Source of the DNA: Mycobacterium branderi
Lineage (GTDB): Bacteria > Actinomycetota > Actinomycetes > Mycobacteriales > Mycobacteriaceae
NCBI RefSeq assembly: GCF_010728725.1
Contig: NZ_AP022606.1
Span: forward strand, 2,170,001 to 2,234,000
DNA: 64,000 nucleotides
Direction: 5' to 3'
The position numbers and the translations under genes are program-made. The notes beneath the pieces are model-generated. The model worked only from the letters and a program-made list of their open reading frames with translations, was not told the DNA's origin and did no database searches. Positions 52,198 to 60,524 of the stretch are shown here, piece by piece (position 1 is the first letter of the stretch; the number at the start of each line of letters is the position of its first letter).

Positions 52198-53337
52198 ATG
52201 CCTGAAGCCGTCATCGTGTCCGCCCTGCGCACGCCCATCGGCACCGCGCGCAAGGGAACGCTGCGCGACACCAGCGCCTACGAGCTGGCCCATCACGTGG
52301 TGTCGGAGGCCGCGGCGGGCCTGGACTCGGTGCCAGTCGACGACGTGATCTTGGGCGAGGGCCTCTACGGCGGCGGGGTGCTGGCCCGACATGCCGCCCT
52401 GACCGCCGGGCTGACCTCGGTGCCGGGCCTGGCCCAAAACCGGCATTGCGCGGCCGGCCAGGCGGCGGTGCAGAGCGCGGCGGCCAGCGTGCGCGCCGGC
52501 ATGGATCAGCTGATCATCGCCGGGGGAGTCAACTCCGCGTCCACGTCCCCGCGGTCGCGAATGCAAGTCGACGGCGAATGGGTCGACTGGTTTCCGCCGA
52601 CCCATCCCGATCGCCCCGACGCGCCCAACATGGACATGTCGATCACGGTCGGCTGGAATGCGGCCGTCACAGCCGGAATCAGCCGCGAGGAGATGGACGG
52701 CTGGGCGCTGCGCTCACACCGCAACGCGATCGCCGCGATCGACGAGGGCAGGTTCAAAGAGGAGATCGTCCCGATTGAGACGCCGCACGGTCTGTTCGAG
52801 GTCGACGAGCATCCCCGTCGCGACACCACCATGGAGAAGCTGGCCGCGCTCAAGCCGCTGCACCCCGAGATCGAAGGCTTCTCGATCACCGCGGGCAACG
52901 CCTGCGGCGCCAACGACGGCGCTGCCGTGCTCACGATCGCCAGCGACCGGTTGGGACTGCCGGCGCTCGCGACGATCCGGGCCTGGGCGTCGGTGGGTGT
53001 CGACCCCGCCGCGACCGGCCTGGCGCCCGTCGAGGCAATCCCGAAAGCGCTTGCCCGGGCGGGACTTTCGCTGGCCGACATCGACCTGTTCGAAATCAAC
53101 GAGGCGTTCGCTTCGATGTGTGTGGCCACCGTCAAACTGCTCGACATCGATCCCGACTTGGTCAATGTCAGCGGCAGCGGCTGCTCGCTGGGACATCCGG
53201 TGGCGGCCACCGGAGCCCGAATGCTGGTGACGCTGGTGCACGAATTGCGGTGGCGCGGTGGCGGTTTCGGCGTGGCAGCGATGTGTGCGGGCGGCGGAAT
53301 GGGCTCCGCGACGGTCATCGAGGTACCGGCGCCATAA
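52198..53337 (+). CDS. Thiolase (acetyl-CoA acyltransferase, FadA-like)
   Basis: The 379-aa thiolase has the nucleophile region NRHCAAGQAAVQSAA, NEAFASMCVATVK (His/Asn site variant), SGSGCSLGHPVAATGARM (catalytic His) and MCAGGGMGSATVIE (second Cys). It cleaves 3-ketoacyl-CoA to a shorter acyl-CoA plus acetyl- or propionyl-CoA. GAAGGAGA precedes the start. It completes the beta-oxidation set. Confidence 0.9.
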   Translation: MPEAVIVSALRTPIGTARKGTLRDTSAYELAHHVVSEAAAGLDSVPVDDVILGEGLYGGGVLARHAALTAGLTSVPGLAQNRHCAAGQAAVQSAAASVRAGMDQLIIAGGVNSASTSPRSRMQVDGEWVDWFPPTHPDRPDAPNMDMSITVGWNAAVTAGISREEMDGWALRSHRNAIAAIDEGRFKEEIVPIETPHGLFEVDEHPRRDTTMEKLAALKPLHPEIEGFSITAGNACGANDGAAVLTIASDRLGLPALATIRAWASVGVDPAATGLAPVEAIPKALARAGLSLADIDLFEINEAFASMCVATVKLLDIDPDLVNVSGSGCSLGHPVAATGARMLVTLVHELRWRGGGFGVAAMCAGGGMGSATVIEVPAP

Positions 53338-53347
53338 ACTCTCCTAG

Positions 53348-54214
53348 ATGAACATCGCCGAGCTGATCGCCGCGGCGCGCAACGGATCACCGCGGGCGGC
53401 CGGCCGATTGCTCAGCCTGGTCGAGGGTGAGCGCCGCGACGAAGTGCTGGAAAGCCTCGGCTCGTCGTCGGTGCAGGTCGTGGGGATCACCGGACCGCCG
53501 GGCGCCGGCAAGTCGACAACGGTCGCGGCATTAGTGGGCGCCTACCGGCAACGGGAGTTGCGGGTGGCGGTGCTGGCCGTCGACCCGTCGTCGCCGTTCA
53601 GCGGCGGGGCGCTGCTGGGCGACCGGATTCGAATGACCAGACATATCAACGATTCCCAGGTGTTGATCCGTTCGCTGGCGACCCGTGGCCACCTGGGCGG
53701 TCTGGCCGCCGCGGTACCCGCAGCCATCCGGCTGCTCGGCGCGCTGGCCTACGACGTGGTCCTGCTAGAAACTGTGGGCGTGGGCCAGTCGGAGATCGAG
53801 ATCGCGGCGGTCGCGGATCCGACCGTCGTCATCCTCAACCCGGGCGCCGGCGACGCGGTGCAGGCGGCCAAGGCGGGCCTGCTGGAAGTCGCCGACATCG
53901 TGGTGGTCAACAAGGCCGACCGGGAGGGTGCGGAGCAGACGATCCGCGACCTGCGTGCGGAAACCAAAGCGCCGATCCTTCCGCTCGTTGCTGCCAAAGG
54001 TGAAGGCCTCGCGGAGTTGATGGACGCGATCGATGCCCATCATCGCGCCGACAGCCGCGAACGTCGGTTGGCCCGCGCCCGGGCCCAGATCCTGTCGCTG
54101 GCGCAAACTCGGCTGCGGACTCATCCCGACCTCGACCGGCTGGCCGAGGCGGTCGCCGATGGCCGCGACGATCCCTATTCCGCCGCTGATGGGTTGCTCA
54201 CCAAAGGTAAATGA
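53348..54214 (+). CDS. meaB: MeaB/ArgK-type G-protein chaperone of B12 mutases
   Basis: The 288-aa GTPase has Walker A GPPGAGKST, switch region LLGDRIRMTRH, ETVGVGQSE and VVNKADRE. MeaB loads and protects the cobalamin of acyl-CoA mutases. Residues RSLATRGHLGGLA are also characteristic. Its presence 13 kb after the mutase genes suggests a common pathway. It starts 10 nt after the thiolase stop and overlaps the convergent subunit-IV-like gene by 17 bp. Confidence 0.92.
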   Translation: MNIAELIAAARNGSPRAAGRLLSLVEGERRDEVLESLGSSSVQVVGITGPPGAGKSTTVAALVGAYRQRELRVAVLAVDPSSPFSGGALLGDRIRMTRHINDSQVLIRSLATRGHLGGLAAAVPAAIRLLGALAYDVVLLETVGVGQSEIEIAAVADPTVVILNPGAGDAVQAAKAGLLEVADIVVVNKADREGAEQTIRDLRAETKAPILPLVAAKGEGLAELMDAIDAHHRADSRERRLARARAQILSLAQTRLRTHPDLDRLAEAVADGRDDPYSAADGLLTKGK

Positions 54215-54461
54215 CCAGCACCGTCCCCCACAGCACCACGAGCCACGCGTCGGTGAACAACTTCAGCCAGCCGGGAGCGGTGCGCACCTCCATGAACTGC
54301 TGAATCACCAAGCGCACCTTGACCAATGCCATCGCCAGGACAGCAATCGTGATCGCCACACTGGCAGTCGCGTGGGAGGGCCCTGGCGCGAGCCACCATG
54401 CGGCGATGGTGATCGCCGACAGAATCAGCCACACGGAGGTGAGCCGGACGGTTGCGGTCAT
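54198..54461 (-). CDS. Cytochrome oxidase subunit IV-like small membrane protein
   Basis: I start at ATG 54461, overlapping the preceding stop, for 87 aa. Three hydrophobic stretches are seen (SVWLILSAITIAAWWLA; ASVAITIAVLAMALVKVRLV; AWLVVLWGTVLVIYLW), with IQQFMEVRTAPGWLK between them. This matches bacterial oxidase subunit IV (COX4-pro). It is the last gene of a four-gene minus operon without subunit I. Confidence 0.8.
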   Translation of the reverse strand: MTATVRLTSVWLILSAITIAAWWLAPGPSHATASVAITIAVLAMALVKVRLVIQQFMEVRTAPGWLKLFTDAWLVVLWGTVLVIYLW

Positions 54462-55042
54462 CGCATCACGTAGAGCAGCGCGAAAATGACGATCCACAGC
54501 AGATCGACCATGTGCCAATAGGTTGCGCCGGCCTCGGCCATCGACACCCGCCGACGTCGCGGATCTCGCAGATTGGCCACCACCACGCCCAGGATCACCA
54601 GACCGAGCAGCACATGGAATAGATGCACGCCGGTCAACAGGTAGTAGAACATGAAGAAGTCATTGTGCGGAAACGTCAGTCCCTGACCGATTTTCGTCGA
54701 CCATTCGTATGCCTTGATCGCGATGAACAGCACACCGCAGGCGCCGCCGCCGACGATGAACCGTGTGGCGCGGGTGTACTCGGCAGCCGCGGCCGATTGA
54801 ACGCCGCGCGCGACAAACCAGGAGCTGGCGATTAGGACCAACGTATTGACGACGCCGACGTTGAGGCTCAGATGTTGTTGCGACGCCAGGAACAACGCTC
54901 GCTCCTGCGTGCGGTACACCATGAAGATGACGAAGTAGGCGCCGAAGATGATGAGGTCGCCGAGCACGAACACCCACATGCTGCCGTCGCCGGGCAGATG
55001 CGGTTGGGGCTTGCGGCTGACGCCAGTTCGGGTATCGGTCAT
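54458..55042 (-). CDS. Haem-copper oxidase subunit III-like protein (NorE/CoxC type)
   Basis: The 194-aa protein starts at ATG 55042, overlapping the preceding stop. Five membrane segments are seen, including MWVFVLGDLIIFGAYFVIFM, VVNTLVLIASSWFVARGV, FFMFYYLLTGVHLFHVLLGL and WHMVDLLWIVIFALLYVMR. This is the five-helix subset of subunit III known as NorE in denitrifiers. No subunit I or II gene accompanies it. Confidence 0.87.
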   Translation of the reverse strand: MTDTRTGVSRKPQPHLPGDGSMWVFVLGDLIIFGAYFVIFMVYRTQERALFLASQQHLSLNVGVVNTLVLIASSWFVARGVQSAAAAEYTRATRFIVGGGACGVLFIAIKAYEWSTKIGQGLTFPHNDFFMFYYLLTGVHLFHVLLGLVILGVVVANLRDPRRRRVSMAEAGATYWHMVDLLWIVIFALLYVMR

Positions 55043-55761
55043 CAGTCCTGCACCAACTCGCCAACGGGCTGACGCTCCACGGCGATTTTCAGCAGAACGA
55101 TCAGGCACACTTCCCAGAACCCGAAGATGGCCGTGCCCATCCAGAAGCTGATCGAACCGTTCCAGGCCAGTGGTCCGGATCTGAAGATGAACACCGGGGC
55201 CGCGAGCAGCTCGGTCACGATCTGCCAAATCGATATGTATCCCAGCCATTTCGGGAACACGCCGTTGGTGTCCAGCAGAATGGCGATCGCGAACACCAGG
55301 TATGCGGCGGAGAAGCAGCCCAGCGATCCGACGAACGAGAGGAACGTCAAGTCATACAGCAGTGCCACGATCTGCGGGTCGCGGTCAGGACGAAAAACGG
55401 CCGCCAGGAAGGAGATTGCGGCCATCAGGCATCCCGGCAGCGCACCGACGGCCAGGGTGCCCAGATAGGCGTACGCGAACACCGGGCTGACCGACATCCG
55501 TTTGATCTCGAAGGCGACGATGCCGTTCGTGACGCCCGCAAAGCCGATGATGACCATCAACAGCGCGAAGCCGATCTGGATCGTCACCGCATGCTGATGA
55601 AGGAAATGCCCCATTTGGGCGGCGGTAACATCCGGCCGTGGCGGCGGCATCACCCGGGTCAGCGGAACGAAGATCAGCCCGAACAAGGTGTAAAAAGTGG
55701 GAACCACCCAAAAGGCAATCCGCAGATCGATATTGCGCGGTGGCGCTGCCGTATCGGTCAT
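55042..55761 (-). CDS. Polytopic membrane protein, paralogue of next gene
   Basis: ATG 55761 gives 239 aa. About seven hydrophobic segments are present (WVVPTFYTLFGLIFVPLT; IQIGFALLMVIIGFAGV; YLVFAIAILLD and others). It shares with the next protein the blocks RPDRDPQIVALLYDL and FRSGPLAWNGSISFW. No family recognised. Its ends overlap both neighbours by 4 bp, so the four genes are one operon. Residues before this ATG belong to another gene's shadow. Confidence 0.78.
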   Translation of the reverse strand: MTDTAAPPRNIDLRIAFWVVPTFYTLFGLIFVPLTRVMPPPRPDVTAAQMGHFLHQHAVTIQIGFALLMVIIGFAGVTNGIVAFEIKRMSVSPVFAYAYLGTLAVGALPGCLMAAISFLAAVFRPDRDPQIVALLYDLTFLSFVGSLGCFSAAYLVFAIAILLDTNGVFPKWLGYISIWQIVTELLAAPVFIFRSGPLAWNGSISFWMGTAIFGFWEVCLIVLLKIAVERQPVGELVQD

Positions 55762-56495
55762 GGTGCTTCCTCGGCGGCCTGGCGACGCAACGCCGCTCGC
55801 AGTACGAAGAACATCACCACGACGTCCAACGTGAACGCGCCGATCCGCAGCCAGAACGACACCACGCCGTTCCACGCCAGCGGCCCCGTACGAAATATCG
55901 CCGCGCCTGCCGCGGGTGTCATCGCGGCGGCGATGAGGACGCTGAACGCGCCCACCCACCGCGGAAAGACGGGCCGCGCACCGGCATCCAGGTAGACCGC
56001 CAGCGCCACGCAGAGATTCTGTACGACAAGGAAGCCCACCGGTGCGACGAACGTGATCCAGGCCAGGTCGTTGAGCAGTTGAATCAACTGCGGATTGCGT
56101 TCGGGCCGAAAAGCGGCCACCAGCCAGAAGATATCGGCGAGCGCGAACAGCGTCGCACCGCTGACCGCCGCGGTCAGATAACAGTAGGCGAGTACCTGGT
56201 TCGGCGTGGCCATCCGCTTCATCTGGACGACGATCAGCGCGAAGAGCGGGACCAGCATGATGCCGAACAGGTTGTAGGTGATCATGCTGAACCGGATCAT
56301 CGTCGTGTTGTGCGCGTAGAAGTCGGCGACCTGGCCCGCGGTCAGCTGAGGTGACATCGGCGGAAAGAAACCCGGGAACGCCAAGAAGGCGACGAGCAGC
56401 ACGGCGCCGACGACCGGAGTCATCCACAAACAGATCCACTGCCCGCGAAGACTCAACGCCACAGGCGCCTGCTGTGCTTCGGCAACAGTCGACAT
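55758..56495 (-). CDS. Polytopic membrane protein, first gene of the oxidase-like operon
   Basis: The 245-aa protein has about seven hydrophobic segments (PVVGAVLLVAFLAFPGFF; YNLFGIMLVPLFALIVV; WVGAFSVLIAAAMTPAAGA). It shares RPERNPQLIQLLNDLAWITF and FRTGPLAWNGVVSFW with its downstream paralogue. Fixed charged residues inside predicted membrane-adjacent loops may bind a ligand. It faces the TetR gene across two palindromes. Confidence 0.78.
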   Translation of the reverse strand: MSTVAEAQQAPVALSLRGQWICLWMTPVVGAVLLVAFLAFPGFFPPMSPQLTAGQVADFYAHNTTMIRFSMITYNLFGIMLVPLFALIVVQMKRMATPNQVLAYCYLTAAVSGATLFALADIFWLVAAFRPERNPQLIQLLNDLAWITFVAPVGFLVVQNLCVALAVYLDAGARPVFPRWVGAFSVLIAAAMTPAAGAAIFRTGPLAWNGVVSFWLRIGAFTLDVVVMFFVLRAALRRQAAEEAP

Positions 56496-56506
56496 GCCGG
56501 TGAACC

Positions 56507-56546
56507 TAGCCGATCGGCTAGCCCGCGGTCAATAGCCGATCGGCTA
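56507..56546. promoter_or_regulatory. Two copies of the palindrome TAGCCGATCGGCTA
   Basis: Perfect 14-bp palindromes at 56507-56520 and 56533-56546, centres 26 bp apart, lie between divergent genes for a membrane protein and a TetR regulator. This is the clearest operator in the window. Confidence 0.88.
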
Positions 56547-56556
56547 CCCTTACGGG

Positions 56557-57132
56557 ATGGTGGCTACCCGGGCCGTGAGGCTCCGCTCAATCCAGCGCAG
56601 CGCGGCGCAGACCCGCATCCTCGATGCCGCGCTGAACCTGATCGCCGAAAACGGTGTGGGCGGAACGTCGTTGCAGATGATCGCCGACGCCATCGGTGTC
56701 ACGAAGGCCGCGGTATACCACCAGTTCAAGACCAAGGACGAGATCGTCATCGCCCTCACCGAACGGGAACTCGGCGGCCTCGAGGAGGCACTGGAGGCCG
56801 CCGAAGCCGAGCGATCCCAACCGCGGGCACGCGAAATGTTGCTGGAGCGGGTGATCGATGTGGCGATCGAGCGCCGCGGCGCGGCGAGCACGCTGCAGTT
56901 CGATCCCGTCATCGTGCGCCTGCTCGCGCAGCACCAACCGTTCCAGGAGTTGATCCAACGGCTCTACAGCGTGCTGGTCGGCGACGCCGGCGACGACGCC
57001 CGGGTGACCGCGGCGATGTTGTCGGGCGCCATCGCCGTCGGCGTGATGCATCCCCTCGTCGCCGACGTCGACGACGACACGCTACGTTCTCAACTGATTC
57101 GTCTGACCCGCCGATTCATGGAGGCGTCGTAG
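56557..57132 (+). CDS. TetR-family regulator of the membrane operon
   Basis: The 191-aa protein has a typical HTH: QTRILDAALNLIAENGVGGT, SLQMIADAIGVTKAAVYHQF, KTKDEI. ATG 56557 lies 10 nt after the second palindrome, so binding would block its own transcription and that of the divergent operon. The C-terminal part is a usual ligand domain. It is followed at once by the phosphotransferase gene. Confidence 0.9.
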   Translation: MVATRAVRLRSIQRSAAQTRILDAALNLIAENGVGGTSLQMIADAIGVTKAAVYHQFKTKDEIVIALTERELGGLEEALEAAEAERSQPRAREMLLERVIDVAIERRGAASTLQFDPVIVRLLAQHQPFQELIQRLYSVLVGDAGDDARVTAAMLSGAIAVGVMHPLVADVDDDTLRSQLIRLTRRFMEAS

Positions 57133-58194
57133 ATGAGTGGCGTACCAGAGTTGATACCGGTCCTGCCGGCCCACCGGTTCGACGAGGCCGCGCTGCGACG
57201 CTATCTGAACGGCCGGCTGCCGGGGTTCGACACCGGGATGGAGGTTCGCCAGTTTCAGGGCGGCCAGAGCAATCCGACCTTTCATCTGACTACCGCTGCC
57301 GGCGAGTACGTGCTGCGCAAGAAGCCACCCGGCACGCTACTGCCACGGGCGCACGAAGTAGAGCGCGAACACCGCGTGATGGCCGCGTTGGCCGACACCG
57401 ACGTTCCGGTGCCACGGATGCGGCTGTTGTGCGACGACGAATCGGTCATCGGCACAACGTTTTTCGTCATGGACCACGTGCCAGGGCGGATCTTTCCCGA
57501 CCGCGTCATGCGCGAGTGCACACCCGAGCACCGCGCCGCGATCTACGAGGACCTCGCCCGGGTGCTCGCGGCGCTGCACCGCGTCGATTGGCGCGCGGTC
57601 GGCCTCGAGGGATTCGGCAAGCCCGACGGTTACATGCAGCGGCAGGTCGCGCTGTGGACGCGGCAGTGGCAGGCCGCGCGGGTGGAGGACACCCCGGCGA
57701 TGGACTCGCTGGCGCAGTGGCTGCCCGAGCACCTGCCGACCGACGACGAGCCGGCCTGCATCGCCCACGGCGACTACCGGTTGGGCAATGTGCTGATCCA
57801 TCCGAGGCAGCCGCGCGTGGTTGCGGTGCTGGACTGGGAACTCGCGACCATCGGGCATCCGTTGGCCGACTTGGCCTATGCCTGTCTGACGTACCATCTC
57901 CCCGCCGACGACGCCGGTGGCCGCAGTGGAGTGGCGGGCGAGGACTTGACCGGCACCGGCATTCCCGACGAGGAGGCGTTCGTCGCCAGCTATTGCCGGC
58001 ACGTGGGCCGGGAGGTTCCGGCCTCGCTCGACGTCTTCGTCGTGTTCTCCATGTTCCGGCTGGCGTCGATTGGGGCAGGGGTATATCGGCGCGGAATCGA
58101 GGGCAACGCCGCGGATTCGCGTGCGGCTACGTTCCGCGAGCGCTATCGCGAGCTCGCGCAAATGGCCTGGACGCTGGCGCAGGAGATGAACTAG
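57133..58194 (+). CDS. Aminoglycoside-phosphotransferase-like kinase (acyl-CoA associated type)
   Basis: ATG 57133 directly follows the TetR stop. The 353-aa protein has the APH kinase motifs: GGQSNPTFHLTTAAGEYVLR (phosphate loop), HGDYRLGNVLIHP (catalytic loop) and VLDWELATIGHPLADLAYAC (metal-binding Asp). In actinobacteria this branch (FadE36-like) occurs with acyl-CoA genes and may phosphorylate a hydroxyacyl-CoA before dehydration. Antibiotic resistance is not implied. Confidence 0.85.
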   Translation: MSGVPELIPVLPAHRFDEAALRRYLNGRLPGFDTGMEVRQFQGGQSNPTFHLTTAAGEYVLRKKPPGTLLPRAHEVEREHRVMAALADTDVPVPRMRLLCDDESVIGTTFFVMDHVPGRIFPDRVMRECTPEHRAAIYEDLARVLAALHRVDWRAVGLEGFGKPDGYMQRQVALWTRQWQAARVEDTPAMDSLAQWLPEHLPTDDEPACIAHGDYRLGNVLIHPRQPRVVAVLDWELATIGHPLADLAYACLTYHLPADDAGGRSGVAGEDLTGTGIPDEEAFVASYCRHVGREVPASLDVFVVFSMFRLASIGAGVYRRGIEGNAADSRAATFRERYRELAQMAWTLAQEMN

Positions 58195-58230
58195 TCAGCG
58201 AGATAAGGCATCACCGCCCAACCACCTCAA

Positions 58231-58248
58231 TGTGCTACAGTTAGCACA
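58231..58248. promoter_or_regulatory. Palindrome TGTGCTA-N4-TAGCACA over the antitoxin start
   Basis: Perfect 7-bp arms around CAGT; the last base is the A of the antitoxin ATG. Likely autoregulatory operator of the VapBC pair. Confidence 0.7.
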
Positions 58249-58523
58249 TGAGTTCGGTGGGTGTGCGTGAGCTTCGGCAGCGGGCAAGCGAACTCCTCCG
58301 GCGCGTCGAGGCCGGTGAAACGATTGAGATCACCGATCGCGGTCGGCCCGTCGCCCTGCTCTCGCCGATGCCGGAGGGCAGCCCATACGAGCGGATGTTG
58401 GCAAGCGGCGAGATCGAGCCCGCGACCGGAAGCCTTGACGATTTGCCCGAGCCGATCGAGCTAGAACCGGGTGTCGAGCTGCCATCGGTAACGCTCGCGC
58501 GCCTGCGTGAGCGCGAGCGTTGA
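58248..58523 (+). CDS. vapB: Phd/YefM-type antitoxin (VapB)
   Basis: The 91-aa protein opens with the Phd fold: SVGVRELRQRASELLRRVEA, GETIEITDRGRPVALLSP. The acidic C-terminal half (GSLDDLPEPIELEPGVELP) should wrap the toxin. The stop overlaps the toxin start (TGATG). It may be leaderless, as the operator runs into the ATG. Confidence 0.9.
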   Translation: MSSVGVRELRQRASELLRRVEAGETIEITDRGRPVALLSPMPEGSPYERMLASGEIEPATGSLDDLPEPIELEPGVELPSVTLARLRERER

Positions 58524-58915
58524 TGGCAGCCACCTACCTCGATTCGTCCGCCGTCGTCAAGCTCGCAGTGCGTGAGCCGGAGTCGGACGCCCTGCGTCGC
58601 TACCTTCGGAGCCACCGGCCGTGGGTATCGAGCGCTCTTACTCGGACGGAAGTCATGCGGGCGGTCCTCGACAAGGGCGAACCGGCGCGGAAAGCCGGAC
58701 GCCGAGCGCTCGCTGATTTAGACCTAATTCGCGTCGATAATCGAGTGCTTGATCTTGCTGGCGCACTCCTGCCATCCGAACTGCGCTCGCTCGATGCGAT
58801 TCACATGGCTACGGCGCAGCGGCTCGGCAACGACCTCCGCGAGGTTGTTACTTACGATGTGCGTATGACGGAGGCCGCCGAGTTGCTGGGCTTTCGCGTT
58901 ATGGCACCGACCTAA
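58523..58915 (+). CDS. vapC: PIN-domain ribonuclease toxin (VapC)
   Basis: The 130-aa PIN protein from ATG 58523 has the acidic residues in place: YLDSSAVVKL (Asp), ALTRTEVMRA (Glu), SLDAIHMATA (Asp) and VTYDVRM (Asp). VapC toxins cleave RNA, often tRNA or rRNA. The pair lies between the kinase and a convergent flavoprotein gene. Confidence 0.92.
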   Translation: MAATYLDSSAVVKLAVREPESDALRRYLRSHRPWVSSALTRTEVMRAVLDKGEPARKAGRRALADLDLIRVDNRVLDLAGALLPSELRSLDAIHMATAQRLGNDLREVVTYDVRMTEAAELLGFRVMAPT

Positions 58916-60513
58916 ATCTCGACCGACTCACCCGTCGCCGCATAGTGCCCAGCGCGATACCCGAAAACCATAGCCGGGCCGATGGTTCCGCCGGCACCGC
59001 CATAGGCACGCCCGGTCACCCCTGCCATCGCGTTGCCGGCGGCCAACAGGCCCGGTATCGGCGAACCGTTGACGTGCAGCACCCGCCCGTCGCGGTCGGT
59101 GCGCGGTCCGCCCTTGGTGCCCATCGCGCCCACCGACACCGGCACCGCATAGTAGGGGGCGGTGTCGATGGGGCCCAGTGTTTTTCCGGCCAGCGTGGTG
59201 GCGCGTTCGTCGCCCCAGTAGCCGTCGTATGCGCTTGAGCCGCGCCCGAATTCGGGATCGGCTCCGTCCGCGACATTGCGGTTCCAGTGTTCGACGGTGC
59301 GGGCCAGCCCGTCGGCGTCGATGCCGGTCTTGGCGCCCAGCTCGGCGAAATCTGCTGAGGCGCAGAACCAGTCGGGCACCGGATCTCCGGGTGCGACGCC
59401 GAGGAACCCGTAGCGTTTGAGGTGCAGCGAGTCGAAAACGATCCACGCGGGGTCGTTGACGTAGCCGTCGCGGGGATCCAGGTAGTGGAAGGCGCCGGCC
59501 ATCGAATTGTAATCGCAGGCCTCGTTGACAAACCGGCGGCCGGCCCGGTTGACGATGATGCTGCGCGGACGCGTGCGTTCCAGCCGCACACTGCGGCTGC
59601 GCTGATGCCCGTCGATGGTGTCGCCCGGGATCTGCACGATCGGCACCCACCAGGCTTCGCCCATGTTGGCCAGCTCCGCACCGTGCGCCATTGCCATGCG
59701 CAGCCCGTCGCCGGTGTTGTTTGGCGGCGAGACCGCGCCGTGCATCGGTCCGCGCAGAAACGCCTTGACCCACGCCGGATTCCATTCGAATCCGCCGGTG
59801 CCAAGGATGACACCGCGACGAGCGCGGACCGCCCGTGGGCCCACCCGCACGCCGGCGATGCCGTCGCCGTCGGCAACCAGCTCCTCGGCGCGCGCGTTGG
59901 TGCAGGGCACGACACCCAGATCCAACAGACCCTTGAGCAGCCCGGCGATCAGCGCGGTGCCGGCCACACACAAGTCGGCACCTTCGTCGACGTCTGCGTG
60001 CAGCCGCGCGCGGGTCTCGGCGTCGAACCCGACGTTGGACCAGTCCGCGGGAAACGACGTGATCCGATCACGCCACTCGCCCAACTGCGCCAGATCGTAG
60101 GGTGCGGCGGAAAAAGACCTTCCGCCGGAAGGCTGCCCACCCGGCAGCTCCGGTTTGTAGTCGGGAAAGCCGGTCGCGATCTCGAAACGCAGACCGCTGT
60201 GCGCCTCGACGAAGTCGAGCATCGCCGCGCCGGTCCGCACGAACGTCTCCACCAGCGGCTCGTCCATCGACCCGAAAGACTGTGCCCGCAGGTAGCTCAA
60301 CGCGTCGTCAACCGTCAATTCGCCGTCCGGACAACGGTTATGGGCCGGAATCCACACCACGCCGCCCGACACCGCGGTGGTGCCGCCGACCGTCGGTGCC
60401 TTCTCGTACACCGCCACCGACGCTCCGTTGACCGCCGCCGTCAGCGCCACGGTGAGGCCGGCGCCGCCGGTTCCCAACACGACGACGTCGACTTCCTGGT
60501 CCCACAAAGGCAT
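58912..60513 (-). CDS. FAD-dependent oxidoreductase, 3-ketosteroid Delta1-dehydrogenase-like
   Basis: ATG 60513 gives 533 aa. The FAD motif is VVVLGTGGAGLTVALTAA, then VYEKAPTVGGTTAVSGGVVW. The C-terminal closure is GLLAAGNAMAGVTGRAYGGA, GGTIGPAMVFGYRAG. PYYAVPV holds the conserved active-site Tyr of KstD enzymes. The rest of the pocket is not typical enough to fix a steroid. It is next to an IclR regulator and close to the meta-cleavage genes, so another ring-containing substrate is possible. Confidence 0.85.
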   Translation of the reverse strand: MPLWDQEVDVVVLGTGGAGLTVALTAAVNGASVAVYEKAPTVGGTTAVSGGVVWIPAHNRCPDGELTVDDALSYLRAQSFGSMDEPLVETFVRTGAAMLDFVEAHSGLRFEIATGFPDYKPELPGGQPSGGRSFSAAPYDLAQLGEWRDRITSFPADWSNVGFDAETRARLHADVDEGADLCVAGTALIAGLLKGLLDLGVVPCTNARAEELVADGDGIAGVRVGPRAVRARRGVILGTGGFEWNPAWVKAFLRGPMHGAVSPPNNTGDGLRMAMAHGAELANMGEAWWVPIVQIPGDTIDGHQRSRSVRLERTRPRSIIVNRAGRRFVNEACDYNSMAGAFHYLDPRDGYVNDPAWIVFDSLHLKRYGFLGVAPGDPVPDWFCASADFAELGAKTGIDADGLARTVEHWNRNVADGADPEFGRGSSAYDGYWGDERATTLAGKTLGPIDTAPYYAVPVSVGAMGTKGGPRTDRDGRVLHVNGSPIPGLLAAGNAMAGVTGRAYGGAGGTIGPAMVFGYRAGHYAATGESVEI

Positions 60514-60524
60514 CGAGAATCCCT

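Noticed and set aside
57133..58194. Aminoglycoside resistance gene
   Set aside because: The kinase motifs are general; the branch and the neighbours point to acyl-CoA metabolism.
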